Source of the DNA: Streptomyces sp. yr375
GTDB taxonomy: Bacteria; Actinomycetota; Actinomycetes; Streptomycetales; Streptomycetaceae
Length of the DNA: 64,000 nucleotides
Direction: 5' to 3'
Assembly (NCBI RefSeq): GCF_900110755.1
Contig: NZ_FOFF01000022.1
Coordinates: 62,001 to 126,000, forward strand
Position numbers and translations under genes: made by a program. The notes beneath the pieces were generated by a model. That model did no database searches. It saw only the letters and a program-made list of their open reading frames with translations, and was not told the origin of the DNA. Shown here one piece after another: positions 17,800-26,364 of the stretch. Each line of letters opens with the position of its first letter. The stretch's first letter is position 1.

Positions 17800-18705
17800 A
17801 TGTCTGTACGTGAATTGGTGGTCCTCGGCACCGCCAGCCAGGTCCCCACCCGGCACCGCAACCACAACGGCTACCTCCTGCGCTGGGACGGCGAGGGCAT
17901 CCTCTTCGACCCGGGCGAGGGCACCCAGCGCCAGATGCTGCGGGCCGGCGTCGCCGCGCACGACCTGAACCGGATCTGCGTCACGCACTTCCACGGCGAC
18001 CACTCCCTCGGCCTCGCCGGGGTCATCCAGCGCATCAACCTGGACCAGGTCCCGCACCCGGTGACCGCGCACTTCCCGCGCTCCGGGCAGCGCTTCTTCG
18101 ACCGGCTGCGCTACTCCACCGCCTACCGGGAGACCGTCGGCGTCACCGAGGTCCCGGTGGACCGGGACGGCCCGCTCGCCACCGCCGCCTCCTACACCCT
18201 CGAAGCCCGCAGGCTCTCCCACCCCGTCGAGTCCTACGGCTACCGGATCGTCGAACCCGACGGCCGCCGCATGCTGCCCGACCGCCTCGCCGCGCACGGC
18301 GTGAAGGGGCCGGACGTCGGCCGGATCCAACGGGAGGGTGCGGTCGGGGACGTCCGGCTCGACGACGTCAGCGAGGTCCGGCGCGGTCAGCGGTTCGCGT
18401 TCGTCATGGACACCCGGCTGTGCGACGGCGTGCACGCGCTCGCCGACGGAGCCGACCTGCTCGTCATCGAGTCGACGTTCCTCGACGAGGACGAGCGACT
18501 CGCCGTCGACCACGGCCATCTGACGGCCGGTCAGGCGGCGCGCGTCGCCCGGGACGCAGGCGTACGCCACCTCGTCCTCACGCACTTCAGCCAGCGCTAC
18601 TCGCAGCCGGAGGAGTTCGAGCGGCAGGCGCGGGCCGCCGGGTTCGAGGGCGAACTGACCGTGGCGCACGACCTCCTGCGGGTGCCGGTCCCGAAACGCC
18701 GCTAA
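17800..18705 (+). CDS. rnz: Ribonuclease Z
   Basis: 301 aa MBL-fold nuclease. Key motifs: LGTASQVPTRHRNHNGYLL near the N-terminus, DPGEGTQRQMLRAG, the metal motif HFHGDHSLGLAG, MDTRLCDG for the bridging Asp, and the C-terminal HxxHLTAGQAARVARDAGVRHLVLTHFSQRY. It matures tRNA 3' ends. Length and motifs are normal for the family. Confidence 0.93.
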   Translation: MSVRELVVLGTASQVPTRHRNHNGYLLRWDGEGILFDPGEGTQRQMLRAGVAAHDLNRICVTHFHGDHSLGLAGVIQRINLDQVPHPVTAHFPRSGQRFFDRLRYSTAYRETVGVTEVPVDRDGPLATAASYTLEARRLSHPVESYGYRIVEPDGRRMLPDRLAAHGVKGPDVGRIQREGAVGDVRLDDVSEVRRGQRFAFVMDTRLCDGVHALADGADLLVIESTFLDEDERLAVDHGHLTAGQAARVARDAGVRHLVLTHFSQRYSQPEEFERQARAAGFEGELTVAHDLLRVPVPKRR

Positions 18706-18725
18706 AGCGGCCGTACGATGCTCTG

Positions 18726-19748
18726 ATGCCTCTTCACCCTGCCCTTCCCCTCCCCAAAGCCGAACTGCACCTGCACATCGAAGGCACCCTGGAACCGGAG
18801 CTGGCGTTCGAGCTGGCCGCCCGCAACGGGGTGGCCCTGCCGTACGCCGACACCGAAGAGCTGCGCAAGGCGTACGAGTTCGCGGATCTCCAGTCCTTCC
18901 TGAACCTCTACTACGAGCTGATGGCCGTGCTCCGCACCGAGCGGGACTTCGAGGATCTCGCCGACGCCTACCTCGCGCGGGCCGCCGCGCAGGGCGTGCG
19001 GCACGCGGAGATCTTCTTCGACCCGCAGGCCCACCTCGCCCGGGGGGTGGACATGGGCACGGTCGTGGAGGGGCTGTGGCGCGCGCTGGGCCGCAGCGAG
19101 GCCCGGCACGGCGTCTCCACCCGCCTGATCCTCTGCTTCCTGCGCGACGAGTCCGCCGAGTCGGCCCTGCGCACGCTGGCGGCGGCGGGCCCCTACCTCG
19201 ACCGGATCACCGGCATCGGGCTGGACTCCGCCGAGGTCGGGCATCCGCCGGTGAAGTTCCGCGAGGTGTACGAGGCCGCCGCCGCGCTGGGGCTGCGGCG
19301 CGTCGCGCACGCCGGTGAGGAGGGGCCGCCGCAGTACATCACCGAGGCCCTCGACGTCCTCGGCGTGGAGCGCGTCGACCACGGGCTGCGCTGCATGGAG
19401 GACCCGGCCCTCGTCGAGCGGCTGGTGCGCGACCGGATCCCGCTGACGCTGTGCCCGCTGTCCAACGTACGGCTGCGCACCGTCGACACCCTCGCCGACC
19501 ACCCGCTCCCCGCCATGCTCGACGCGGGCCTCGTCTGCACGGTCAACTCCGACGACCCCGCCTACTTCGGCGGCTACGCCGACGACAACTTCACCGCCGT
19601 ACACCAGGAGTTGGGCCTCGCCCCCGAGCAACTCCGCACCCTGGCCCGCAACTCCTTCCTCGCCTCCTTCCTGGAGGACGACGAGGAGCGCCGCGCCCGG
19701 TACCTCGCCGAGGTGGACGCGTACGAGTTCCCCCACCCCGCCGTGTGA
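18726..19748 (+). CDS. Adenine deaminase, type 2 (ADA-like amidohydrolase)
   Basis: 340 aa. Metal and catalytic motifs: AELHLHIEGTLEPEL (HxH), HAGEEGPPQYI (His and catalytic Glu), VDHGLR and NSDDPAYFGGY (Asp pair). The EGTLEPEL, GLDSAEVGHPP and SDDPAYFGGY combination is that of type 2 adenine deaminases (adenine to hypoxanthine) rather than adenosine deaminases, which read STDDP. ADA annotation is therefore likely but probably wrong for substrate. It starts 20 bp after rnz. Confidence 0.87.
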   Translation: MPLHPALPLPKAELHLHIEGTLEPELAFELAARNGVALPYADTEELRKAYEFADLQSFLNLYYELMAVLRTERDFEDLADAYLARAAAQGVRHAEIFFDPQAHLARGVDMGTVVEGLWRALGRSEARHGVSTRLILCFLRDESAESALRTLAAAGPYLDRITGIGLDSAEVGHPPVKFREVYEAAAALGLRRVAHAGEEGPPQYITEALDVLGVERVDHGLRCMEDPALVERLVRDRIPLTLCPLSNVRLRTVDTLADHPLPAMLDAGLVCTVNSDDPAYFGGYADDNFTAVHQELGLAPEQLRTLARNSFLASFLEDDEERRARYLAEVDAYEFPHPAV

Positions 19749-19771
19749 CGTGGACAGTGACGTGAGTCACG

Positions 19772-19795
19772 GGAACTCGGGGCGGTGGGCCGTCA
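19772..19795 (+). promoter_or_regulatory. Possible ECF-type autoregulatory promoter
   Basis: GGAAC (19772-19776) and CGTC (19791-19794), 14 bp apart, stand just ahead of an ECF sigma gene. Spacing is slightly short for ECF promoters. Also nearby is a small inverted repeat GTGAC-GTGA-GTCAC (19757-19770). Confidence 0.28.
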
Positions 19796-19817
19796 GCTAG
19801 TAGGGGTGAGCACTCAT

Positions 19818-20441
19818 ATGCGTACCCGGGTACGGGCCGGGGATCCGGGCGCGTTCGGCGAGTTGTACGACAGCTACTCCCGCGCGGTCTACAACCATGC
19901 CTTCCGCCTCACCGCCGACTGGTCGGCGGCCGAGGACGTGATGGCCGAGACCTTCATGGAGGCATGGCGGCTGCGTGAGCGGGTCGAGGCGGAGGGCGGT
20001 TCCCTGCGGCCGTGGCTGCTGGGCGTGGCGACCAACGTCGCCCGGGGCCACCACCGCAGCAACCGGCGTTACCGGGCCGCCGCGAACGCCGCCGCCGAGG
20101 CCGAGACGGCCCTGCCCGACCACGCCGACGAGGTGGCGGGCCGGCTCGACGACCGACGGCGTATCGCCGCCGCCCTGCGCGCACTCGCCGCCCTGCGCCG
20201 ACCCGAACGCGAGGTCCTGGCGCTGTGCCTGTGGGAGGGGCTGGAGTACACGGCCGCCGCCGAAGCGCTCGGCATCGCCGTCGGAACGGTCCGCTCCCGG
20301 CTCTCCCGCGCCCGCGCCAAGCTCCGCAGACTCACCGAGGCCGAACTCGGCGGCACGGATCGGGAACTCGGTCGGCTGGAGCGCCAGATAAGAGGAGACA
20401 ACATCAACGCGATCCGGCCCGTATCGGAGGGAAACCGATGA
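19818..20441 (+). CDS. ECF RNA polymerase sigma factor
   Basis: 207 aa from ATG 19818 (GGGG lies about 11 nt upstream; a GTG at 19806 is the alternative). Region 2 (FGELYDSYSRAVYNHAFRLTADWSAAEDVMAETFMEAWRLR) and region 4 (LRRPEREVLALCLWEGLEYTAAAEALGIAVGTVRSRLSRARAKLRRL) are intact. No classical anti-sigma gene follows; instead the stop overlaps a membrane protein of the CU044_5270 family by ATGA, so that protein is the likely partner or co-regulator. Confidence 0.93.
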   Translation: MRTRVRAGDPGAFGELYDSYSRAVYNHAFRLTADWSAAEDVMAETFMEAWRLRERVEAEGGSLRPWLLGVATNVARGHHRSNRRYRAAANAAAEAETALPDHADEVAGRLDDRRRIAAALRALAALRRPEREVLALCLWEGLEYTAAAEALGIAVGTVRSRLSRARAKLRRLTEAELGGTDRELGRLERQIRGDNINAIRPVSEGNR

Positions 20442-21586
20442 AAGCGTCTCAGTCCCGGCAGAGTCCGGCTGAGTGGGAGGAGAGCGCCCCTCTCCTGCCC
20501 CAAGCTGTGCGCGAACTCCCGGCGGGCCGCCGCCAGTTCCACAAGGAGCGTCTGATGGCTCGCATCCAGCAGGACATCCAGCAGGACAGTCAGCAGGGCA
20601 TACAGAGCGACGTTCAGCAAGGTGAGGGTGCTGTGGTCGGTCGCCCGGTCCGGGCGAAGGCTCGCCGGTTCCGGCTGCCGCGCCCCGCCTTCGCGCTGCC
20701 GGTGATGGCGCTGACACTGACCAGCGCGGTCGTCGTCGGGACGGTGCTCAACAACGGTGGCGGCGGCGCGCGTTCCGGCGGTGTCGCCACCGGACCCGCC
20801 CTGACGACGCCGGTCGGGGCCGCCACCACCAAGGGTGTGTCGCACCTGCTCGACCAGGTCTCGCTGGCGGCGGCGGCCACGGCGACCCACCCCACGCTCA
20901 AGCCGGGGCAGTTCGTCTACATCGAGTCCGAGGACGCCAAGACGTTCGTGAAGACGGTCGACGGCAAGAGCAGCCTCGCCGGCTCCGCACCGCACCGGCG
21001 CCAGATCTGGCAGTCCGCCGACGGCACCGAGGGCTGGCTGATCGACCCCTCCGTCAACGACAGTTCCGAGGGCGAGACGCTCAGCCTGCCCGACGAGCAG
21101 GGCGACACCCCGAAGGCCGACGTGGGCCACCCGTCGTACGACTTCCTGGCCGGGCTGACCACCGACCCCGACCAACTCCTGAAGCTGATCTACAAGGAGA
21201 CCCGGGGACAGGGCAACACCCCCGACCAGCAGGCCTTCGAGACCATCGGCGGCATGCTCGTCGAGAGCTACCCGCCTGCGGAGCTCTACGCGGCCCTGTT
21301 CAAGGCCGCCGCGAAGATCCCCGGAGTGGTCGTGGTGAACGACGCCAAGGACGCGATCGGCCGGTCGGGCGTCGCGGTGGCCCGACTGGACGAGACCAGT
21401 GGCGCCCGCGAGGAATGGATCTTCGACAGGAAGACCCACGCGTTCCTCGGCGAGCGCACCGTGCAGGTGAAGGCGGTCTCCGAGGCCGGGGTCGTGATGA
21501 AGCCCGGCACGGTCCGCTTCACCACCGCCGTCACCCGGCGCGCGATCGTCGACGGCATGAAGCAGACCCCCGCACGAAACGGCTGA
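20438..21586 (+). CDS. CU044_5270-family membrane protein, sigma-factor partner
   Basis: 382 aa, ATG with GGAGGG upstream, overlapping the sigma stop. An N-terminal cytoplasmic part of about 85 residues includes a Gln-rich repeat (RIQQDIQQDSQQGIQSDVQQ, encoded by imperfect 12-bp repeats). One membrane helix follows (FALPVMALTLTSAVVVGTVL), then an extracellular domain typical of CU044_5270 proteins (LKPGQFVYIESEDAKTFV, AIGRSGVAVARLD). These are regularly encoded after ECF sigma genes; an anti-sigma or sensor role is inferred, not shown. Confidence 0.82.
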   Translation: MKASQSRQSPAEWEESAPLLPQAVRELPAGRRQFHKERLMARIQQDIQQDSQQGIQSDVQQGEGAVVGRPVRAKARRFRLPRPAFALPVMALTLTSAVVVGTVLNNGGGGARSGGVATGPALTTPVGAATTKGVSHLLDQVSLAAAATATHPTLKPGQFVYIESEDAKTFVKTVDGKSSLAGSAPHRRQIWQSADGTEGWLIDPSVNDSSEGETLSLPDEQGDTPKADVGHPSYDFLAGLTTDPDQLLKLIYKETRGQGNTPDQQAFETIGGMLVESYPPAELYAALFKAAAKIPGVVVVNDAKDAIGRSGVAVARLDETSGAREEWIFDRKTHAFLGERTVQVKAVSEAGVVMKPGTVRFTTAVTRRAIVDGMKQTPARNG

Positions 21587-21603
21587 CGCCCGAAACCGAC
21601 GGG

Positions 21604-22884
21604 CTAGTCGGAGGACCCCGGTGAGGCGCCCGCCCGCCGGGGTCCGGCCGTGTCGTACGCGCCCCGGTCGGGTACGGCCATGGGCTCCACCGCGATCTTC
21701 ACCACCTGCTGCTCGATCGGGAGCGTCGGACGTCCGCTCGCGCGCAGGGCTACGACGGTCATCGGTACGGCGACGACGAGCAGTCCCGCGCCCAGCAGCA
21801 GCCCCATCGCCGGGAACCCGGCCCACGCCGACAGCACGCTCCCGGTGAGCGGCCCCGCCGCCGTCCCCAGCGACGACGCCGACCCGACGAGTACCGCCCA
21901 GCGACCGCGCGGGTCGAGCGAGGCGGCGAGGCCGATCAGGTACGACAGGACGATCGGGTAGAGGACGTTCCAGGCGATCTCACCGGCCGCGAAGCTCACC
22001 GGTCCGGTCGCCGACGCGCTCGCGACGACGCACCCGGCGATCAGGACGGTCCCGGCCCCGATCGGCACCGCCCGCCCCAGCCGCGCCCCGAGCGCGCCCG
22101 CGCCCAGCACGCCCATGAGTCCGGCGCCGAGTCCCACCGCGAAGACGACGCCGACGGCGGTCTCGGTGAGGTGGGCCTGCGTCAGGCCGATCCGGCCGCT
22201 GACGCCCCACAGGGAGTTCTGGACCAGCGACCAGCAGGGCATGGCGGCGGCCAGGACGAGACCGGAGCGGAGGTTGGGGAGGGGGAGGGAGGCGCGGTCC
22301 TCGGGGCTGGTGCGGGTGCGGGTGGGCGGTGTCGTCCGGCCGGGCAGTCGTCCGGTCAGCGGCCACACGGCCAGCGCGGTGAGCGCGATCGCGGCGAGCG
22401 GCTGCCCGTGCCCCGCGCCCAGGTGCGGCACCGTCAGATAGCCGACGCCCGCGAGCGCGGAGACCCCGAGCAGGCCCAGCGTGGAGGCGCGGTGCGGGTC
22501 GGGCTGGGCGGCGATCCGGGTGGCGGCGACCGCCGTGACCGTACCGGAGCCGAGGCCGCCGAGGACCGCGCCCGCGACGACGGCCCAGACCGCGCCCGCG
22601 AGGGCGGCACCGCCGTAGCCGAGGACGGCGAGGGTCAGTCCGATCCGGGCGAGGGTGCGCGCCCCGATCCGGTCCACGCGGGAGGCGAGCAGAAACCCGG
22701 CGGCGGCCGAACCCAGCAGCAGGGCGCTGCCGACGGCACCCGCCTCGGTGGCGGACAGCGGCAGCCCGGAGTCCAGTCGGCCGACGACGGTCGGCAGCAG
22801 GTAGGGGGCGAGATAGCCGGCCGTGAACAGGGCGACGACGGGCCAGGGCGTGGCGGTGGGCGTGGTGGTGCGCGGGGCGAACAC
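21604..22884 (-). CDS. MFS transporter
   Basis: 426 aa from the GTG at 22884 (an ATG at 22980 would add an Arg/Pro-rich non-hydrophobic stretch). About 12 hydrophobic segments, with an MFS-like loop LLASRVDRIGARTLARIGL between helices 2 and 3. It is convergent with the sigma operon and on the same strand as the IclR gene upstream. The substrate cannot be told; nothing ties it to glucarate. Confidence 0.82.
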   Translation of the reverse strand: MFAPRTTTPTATPWPVVALFTAGYLAPYLLPTVVGRLDSGLPLSATEAGAVGSALLLGSAAAGFLLASRVDRIGARTLARIGLTLAVLGYGGAALAGAVWAVVAGAVLGGLGSGTVTAVAATRIAAQPDPHRASTLGLLGVSALAGVGYLTVPHLGAGHGQPLAAIALTALAVWPLTGRLPGRTTPPTRTRTSPEDRASLPLPNLRSGLVLAAAMPCWSLVQNSLWGVSGRIGLTQAHLTETAVGVVFAVGLGAGLMGVLGAGALGARLGRAVPIGAGTVLIAGCVVASASATGPVSFAAGEIAWNVLYPIVLSYLIGLAASLDPRGRWAVLVGSASSLGTAAGPLTGSVLSAWAGFPAMGLLLGAGLLVVAVPMTVVALRASGRPTLPIEQQVVKIAVEPMAVPDRGAYDTAGPRRAGASPGSSD

Positions 22885-23080
22885 GGGCGTTCCAGGGCGT
22901 GCGAAAGGGGCGGCTCGGTAAAGGGGTTGGGGCGCCGACCGTCGACGGACAGGAACGCGCGGGCAATTTGTATCAAGCACGCGGTTCTGGAAGAAGGGCG
23001 GGGTGGGTGATGTGGATCACTTTGGGGGTGGGGGGCGTTTGGGGTGGGGGAGTGCGGGTAGCAGTGAACGCCCCCGCGCG

Positions 23081-23878
23081 CTAGCGCCAGTCGACGGCCC
23101 CGCCGCCACCCGGGGCGGCCCCCGTTGCCCTCGTCTCGATCTTCGTCCTGATTTCCCGCATCACCGCGACGATCCGCCCCTCGTGCTCCGGCGTCAGCCG
23201 GGCCACCGGTACCGAGCAACTGATCGCGTCCTGGGCGGGATCGTCGTAGCGCAGGGCGAAGCCGAAGCCGATGATGCCGGGGACGCCCTCCTCGCGGTCG
23301 ACGGAGTAGCCGCGCGCCCGTACCTCGGCGAGGTCGGCGCGCAGTGGCTCGCGGGCGGTGTGGGAGTGCGGGGTGAGTGCCTCGTACGGGCCCTCGGGCA
23401 GGTCCTCGTCCGGGCGCTCGGCGAGCAGTGCCTTGCCGAGTGCGCCGGCGTGCGCGGGCAGTCGCCGTCCGACCCGGCTGAGGGTGCGCGGGTATTCGTG
23501 CGACTCGCGCGTCGCCAGATACGCGACGCTCCGGCCGTCCAGCCGCCCCAGGTGGATCGTCTCGCCCAGCGCCTCCGACGCCTCGTCGAGGTAGGGCCGC
23601 ACCAGCCTGACGCGTGGGTCGGAGTCGAGATAGCTGGTGCCGGCCAGCAGGGCGTGGATGCCGATGCCGTAGAGCGAGCCGGTGACGTCCGTGCGGACCC
23701 AGCCCCGGCCGATCAGGGTCTGCAGCAGCGCGTACATCGAGCTGCGCGGCACGCTCAGCTCGTCCGCCAGCTCCTGAAGCCGCGCCGGCCGGTCGCCGCG
23801 CGCCGCGAGCAGTTCCAGCAGCTCGACCGTGCGCCCGGCGGACTTCACCTCACGGACGCCGCCGCCTGTCTCCGACAT
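23081..23878 (-). CDS. IclR-family transcriptional regulator
   Basis: 265 aa. N-terminal winged helix (RLQELADELSVPRSSMYALLQTLIGRGWVRTD) and C-terminal IclR effector domain (GETIHLGRLDGRSVAYLATRES, PAHAGALGKALLA, YSVDREEGVPGIIGFG, ISCSVPVARL). Divergent from kdgD-gudD with a 122-bp shared region containing a good promoter, so it is the likely local regulator of glucarate use. Whether repressor or activator is unknown. Confidence 0.92.
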   Translation of the reverse strand: MSETGGGVREVKSAGRTVELLELLAARGDRPARLQELADELSVPRSSMYALLQTLIGRGWVRTDVTGSLYGIGIHALLAGTSYLDSDPRVRLVRPYLDEASEALGETIHLGRLDGRSVAYLATRESHEYPRTLSRVGRRLPAHAGALGKALLAERPDEDLPEGPYEALTPHSHTAREPLRADLAEVRARGYSVDREEGVPGIIGFGFALRYDDPAQDAISCSVPVARLTPEHEGRIVAVMREIRTKIETRATGAAPGGGGAVDWR

Positions 23879-23936
23879 GTGCCGATCGTACGGGTGTGTT
23901 CGTGTGGGTGTGTTCGTACGGGTGTGTGCGTGTCCA

Positions 23937-23982
23937 TTGACGGTCGGCGTTCGCGTATCTAATCTCCATCTTCATACATGGA
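23937..23982 (+). promoter_or_regulatory. kdgD-gudD promoter with candidate operator
   Basis: TTGACG (23937-23942), 17-bp spacer, TAATCT (23960-23965) is a strong vegetative promoter for Streptomyces. TCCAT-N8-ATGGA (23965-23969 and 23978-23982) overlaps the expected transcription start, 18 bp ahead of the kdgD ATG, and is a candidate IclR site. Confidence 0.6.
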
Positions 23983-24000
23983 TAACGTCTACATAGGGAG

Positions 24001-24972
24001 ATGAGCGAGGTGGGCCTCGACAAGGAGACGGCTCGGGACACGGTTCGGGAGACTGCCCGGCGACTGCGGGACGGCATGGCGCGGGGGGTGCTGTCCTTCC
24101 CGCTCACCAGTTTCCACGAAGACGGCTCCCTCGACCCCGACGGCTTCCGCACGCACGTCGCGGCCCAGATCGCGACCGCCCCCGGCGCCGTGTTCCCCGC
24201 CTGCGGCACCGGCGAGTTCTTCTCCCTCGACGAGGACGAGTACCGCCAGGTCGTCGCGATCACCGTCGAGGAGGCGGCCGGCCGCGTGCCCGTCGTCGCG
24301 GGCGTCGGCTATGGCTGGGCGCAGGCCGTCCGGTTCGCGCGCATCGCCGAGGAGGCAGGCGCCGACGCCCTCCTCGTCCTCCCGCACTACCTCGTCGCCG
24401 CCCCGCAGGACGGCCTCGTCGCCCAGGTGGAGCAGATCGCCGCCCGCACCCCGCTGCCCCTCATCGCCTACCAGCGCGGCCAGGTCACCTTCACCGCGGC
24501 CTCGTTGAAGCGCATCGCCGCCCTCCCGACCGTCATCGGCGTCAAGGACGGCCACAGCGACCTCGACCGCCTCCAGCGCCTCACCCTCGCCGCCCCGGAG
24601 GGCTTCCTCTTCTTCAACGGAGCCTCCACCGCCGAGATCCAGGCCCGCGCCTACGCCACCGTCGGCGTCCCCGCCTACTCCTCCGCCGTCCACGCCTTCG
24701 CCCCCGAGATCGCGGGCGCCTTCTTCGCCGCGCTGCAGGGCGGCGACGACAAGGCGGTGGAGCGGCTGCTGCGCGACTTCTACGTCCCGCTCGTCGAACT
24801 CCGCGACCGCGTGCCCGGATACGCCGTGTCCCTGGTGAAGGCCGCCGCCCGGCTGCGCGGACGCCCCGTCGGCCCGGTCCGCGCCCCGCTCACCGACCCC
24901 TCGCCCGCCGACCTCGCCGACCTCACGACCGTCCTCACCGCTGGCCTCGACCTCGTAGGAGCCGCCCTGTGA
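24001..24972 (+). CDS. kdgD: 5-dehydro-4-deoxyglucarate dehydratase
   Basis: 323 aa of the DapA/N-acetylneuraminate lyase superfamily. Schiff-base Lys182 lies in TVIGVKDGHSDLDR, the catalytic Tyr157 in LIAYQRG, and GTGEFFSLDEDEY is the carboxylate-binding region of the KDG dehydratase branch. It converts 5-keto-4-deoxyglucarate to 2,5-dioxopentanoate plus CO2. The stop overlaps the gudD GTG by 4 bp, so the two are translationally coupled. A dioxopentanoate dehydrogenase is not in the window. Confidence 0.93.
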   Translation: MSEVGLDKETARDTVRETARRLRDGMARGVLSFPLTSFHEDGSLDPDGFRTHVAAQIATAPGAVFPACGTGEFFSLDEDEYRQVVAITVEEAAGRVPVVAGVGYGWAQAVRFARIAEEAGADALLVLPHYLVAAPQDGLVAQVEQIAARTPLPLIAYQRGQVTFTAASLKRIAALPTVIGVKDGHSDLDRLQRLTLAAPEGFLFFNGASTAEIQARAYATVGVPAYSSAVHAFAPEIAGAFFAALQGGDDKAVERLLRDFYVPLVELRDRVPGYAVSLVKAAARLRGRPVGPVRAPLTDPSPADLADLTTVLTAGLDLVGAAL

Positions 24973-26264
24973 GCCCCGACCTCACGATCACCGACGTCCG
25001 CCTCACCCCGATCCTGGTCGCCGACCCGCCGCTGCTCAACACCCAGGGCGTGCACCAGCCTTACACCCCCCGGCTGATCGTCGAGGTCGTCACGGCCGAC
25101 GGGACGACGGGCGTCGGCGAGACGTACGGCGACACCAAGTACCTGGAACTGGCCCGCCCGTTCGCCGAGAAGCTGACCGGCCGTCAGGTCAGCGACCTGA
25201 ACGGCCTGTTCACGATCGCCGACGAGGTGTCCGTCGACAGCTCCCGGATCTCCGGACAGGTCGACGTCGGCGGGCTGCGCGGTGTCCAGACCGCCGACAA
25301 GCTGCGGCTGTCCGTCGTCTCCGCCTTCGAGGTCGCCTGCCTCGACGCCCTCGGCAAGGCGCTCGGCCTGCCCGTGCACGCGCTGCTCGGCGGCAAGGTG
25401 CGCGACGCCGTCGAGTACAGCGCCTACCTGTTCTACAAGTGGGCCGACCACCCCGAGGGCGTCGCGGCGGAGAAGGACGACTGGGGCGCCGCCGTCGACC
25501 CGGCCGGAGTCGTCGAGCAGGCCCGCCGCTTCAAGGAGCGCTACGGCTTCACCTCCTTCAAGCTCAAGGGCGGGGTCTTCCCGCCGGACGAGGAGATCGC
25601 CGCCGTCCGCGCGCTGGCCGAGGCGTTCCCCGGCCACCCCCTGCGCCTGGACCCCAACGGCGCCTGGTCCGTGGCGACTTCACTGAAGGTGGCCGAGGAG
25701 ATCGGGGGCATCCTCGAATACCTGGAGGACCCGGCCCTCGGCACCCCGGCCATGGCCGAGGTCGCCGCGAAGACCGACGTGCCGCTCGCCACCAACATGT
25801 GCGTGACGACGTTCGCCGAGATCAAGGAGGCGTTCACGAAGGACGCCGTGCAGGTCGTCCTGTCCGACCACCACTACTGGGGCGGACTGCGCAACACGCA
25901 GCAACTCGCCGCGATCTGCCGCACGTTCGGCGTCGGCGTCTCCATGCACTCCAACACCCACCTGGGCATCAGCCTGACCGCGATGACCCACGTCGCCTCG
26001 ACCGTCCCCAACCTGCACCACGCCTGCGACTCCCACTATCCGTGGCAGTCGGAGGACGTCCTCACCGAGCGCCTCACCTTCACCGACGGCAAGCTCGCCG
26101 TCTCCGACGCGCCCGGGCTCGGCGTCGAACTCGACCGCGACAAGCTCGCGTTCCTCCACCGGCGCTGGCTGGACGACGACGGCGCCCTGCGCGAGCGCGA
26201 CGACGCGGCGGCGATGCGGGTCGCCGAGCCCGACTGGGTGACACCGCCGGTGCCCCGCTGGTAG
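24969..26264 (+). CDS. gudD: Glucarate dehydratase (enolase superfamily)
   Basis: 431 aa from a GTG. Enolase-superfamily motifs in order: capping domain (ITDVRLTPILVADPPLLNTQGVH), the K-x-K base in FKLKGG, metal ligands in DPNGAWSV, EDPALG and the third acidic position, then SDHHYWGG and the catalytic His in MHSNTHLGIS. These fit D-glucarate dehydratase (to 5-keto-4-deoxyglucarate). Operon with kdgD under the divergent IclR gene. Confidence 0.93.
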   Translation: MSPDLTITDVRLTPILVADPPLLNTQGVHQPYTPRLIVEVVTADGTTGVGETYGDTKYLELARPFAEKLTGRQVSDLNGLFTIADEVSVDSSRISGQVDVGGLRGVQTADKLRLSVVSAFEVACLDALGKALGLPVHALLGGKVRDAVEYSAYLFYKWADHPEGVAAEKDDWGAAVDPAGVVEQARRFKERYGFTSFKLKGGVFPPDEEIAAVRALAEAFPGHPLRLDPNGAWSVATSLKVAEEIGGILEYLEDPALGTPAMAEVAAKTDVPLATNMCVTTFAEIKEAFTKDAVQVVLSDHHYWGGLRNTQQLAAICRTFGVGVSMHSNTHLGISLTAMTHVASTVPNLHHACDSHYPWQSEDVLTERLTFTDGKLAVSDAPGLGVELDRDKLAFLHRRWLDDDGALRERDDAAAMRVAEPDWVTPPVPRW

Positions 26265-26364
26265 ACGTAACGGTGAACAGGCTTAGCGATGGATAGGCGT
26301 AACGGCGGATTATGCGTAGTCCTCCGTTTCCGCCACGCCTAATCCCGCGAGTTACTGTGGCGCC

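Noticed and set aside
18726..19748. Adenosine deaminase
   Set aside because: EGTLEPEL and NSDDPAYFGGY fit type 2 adenine deaminases better.
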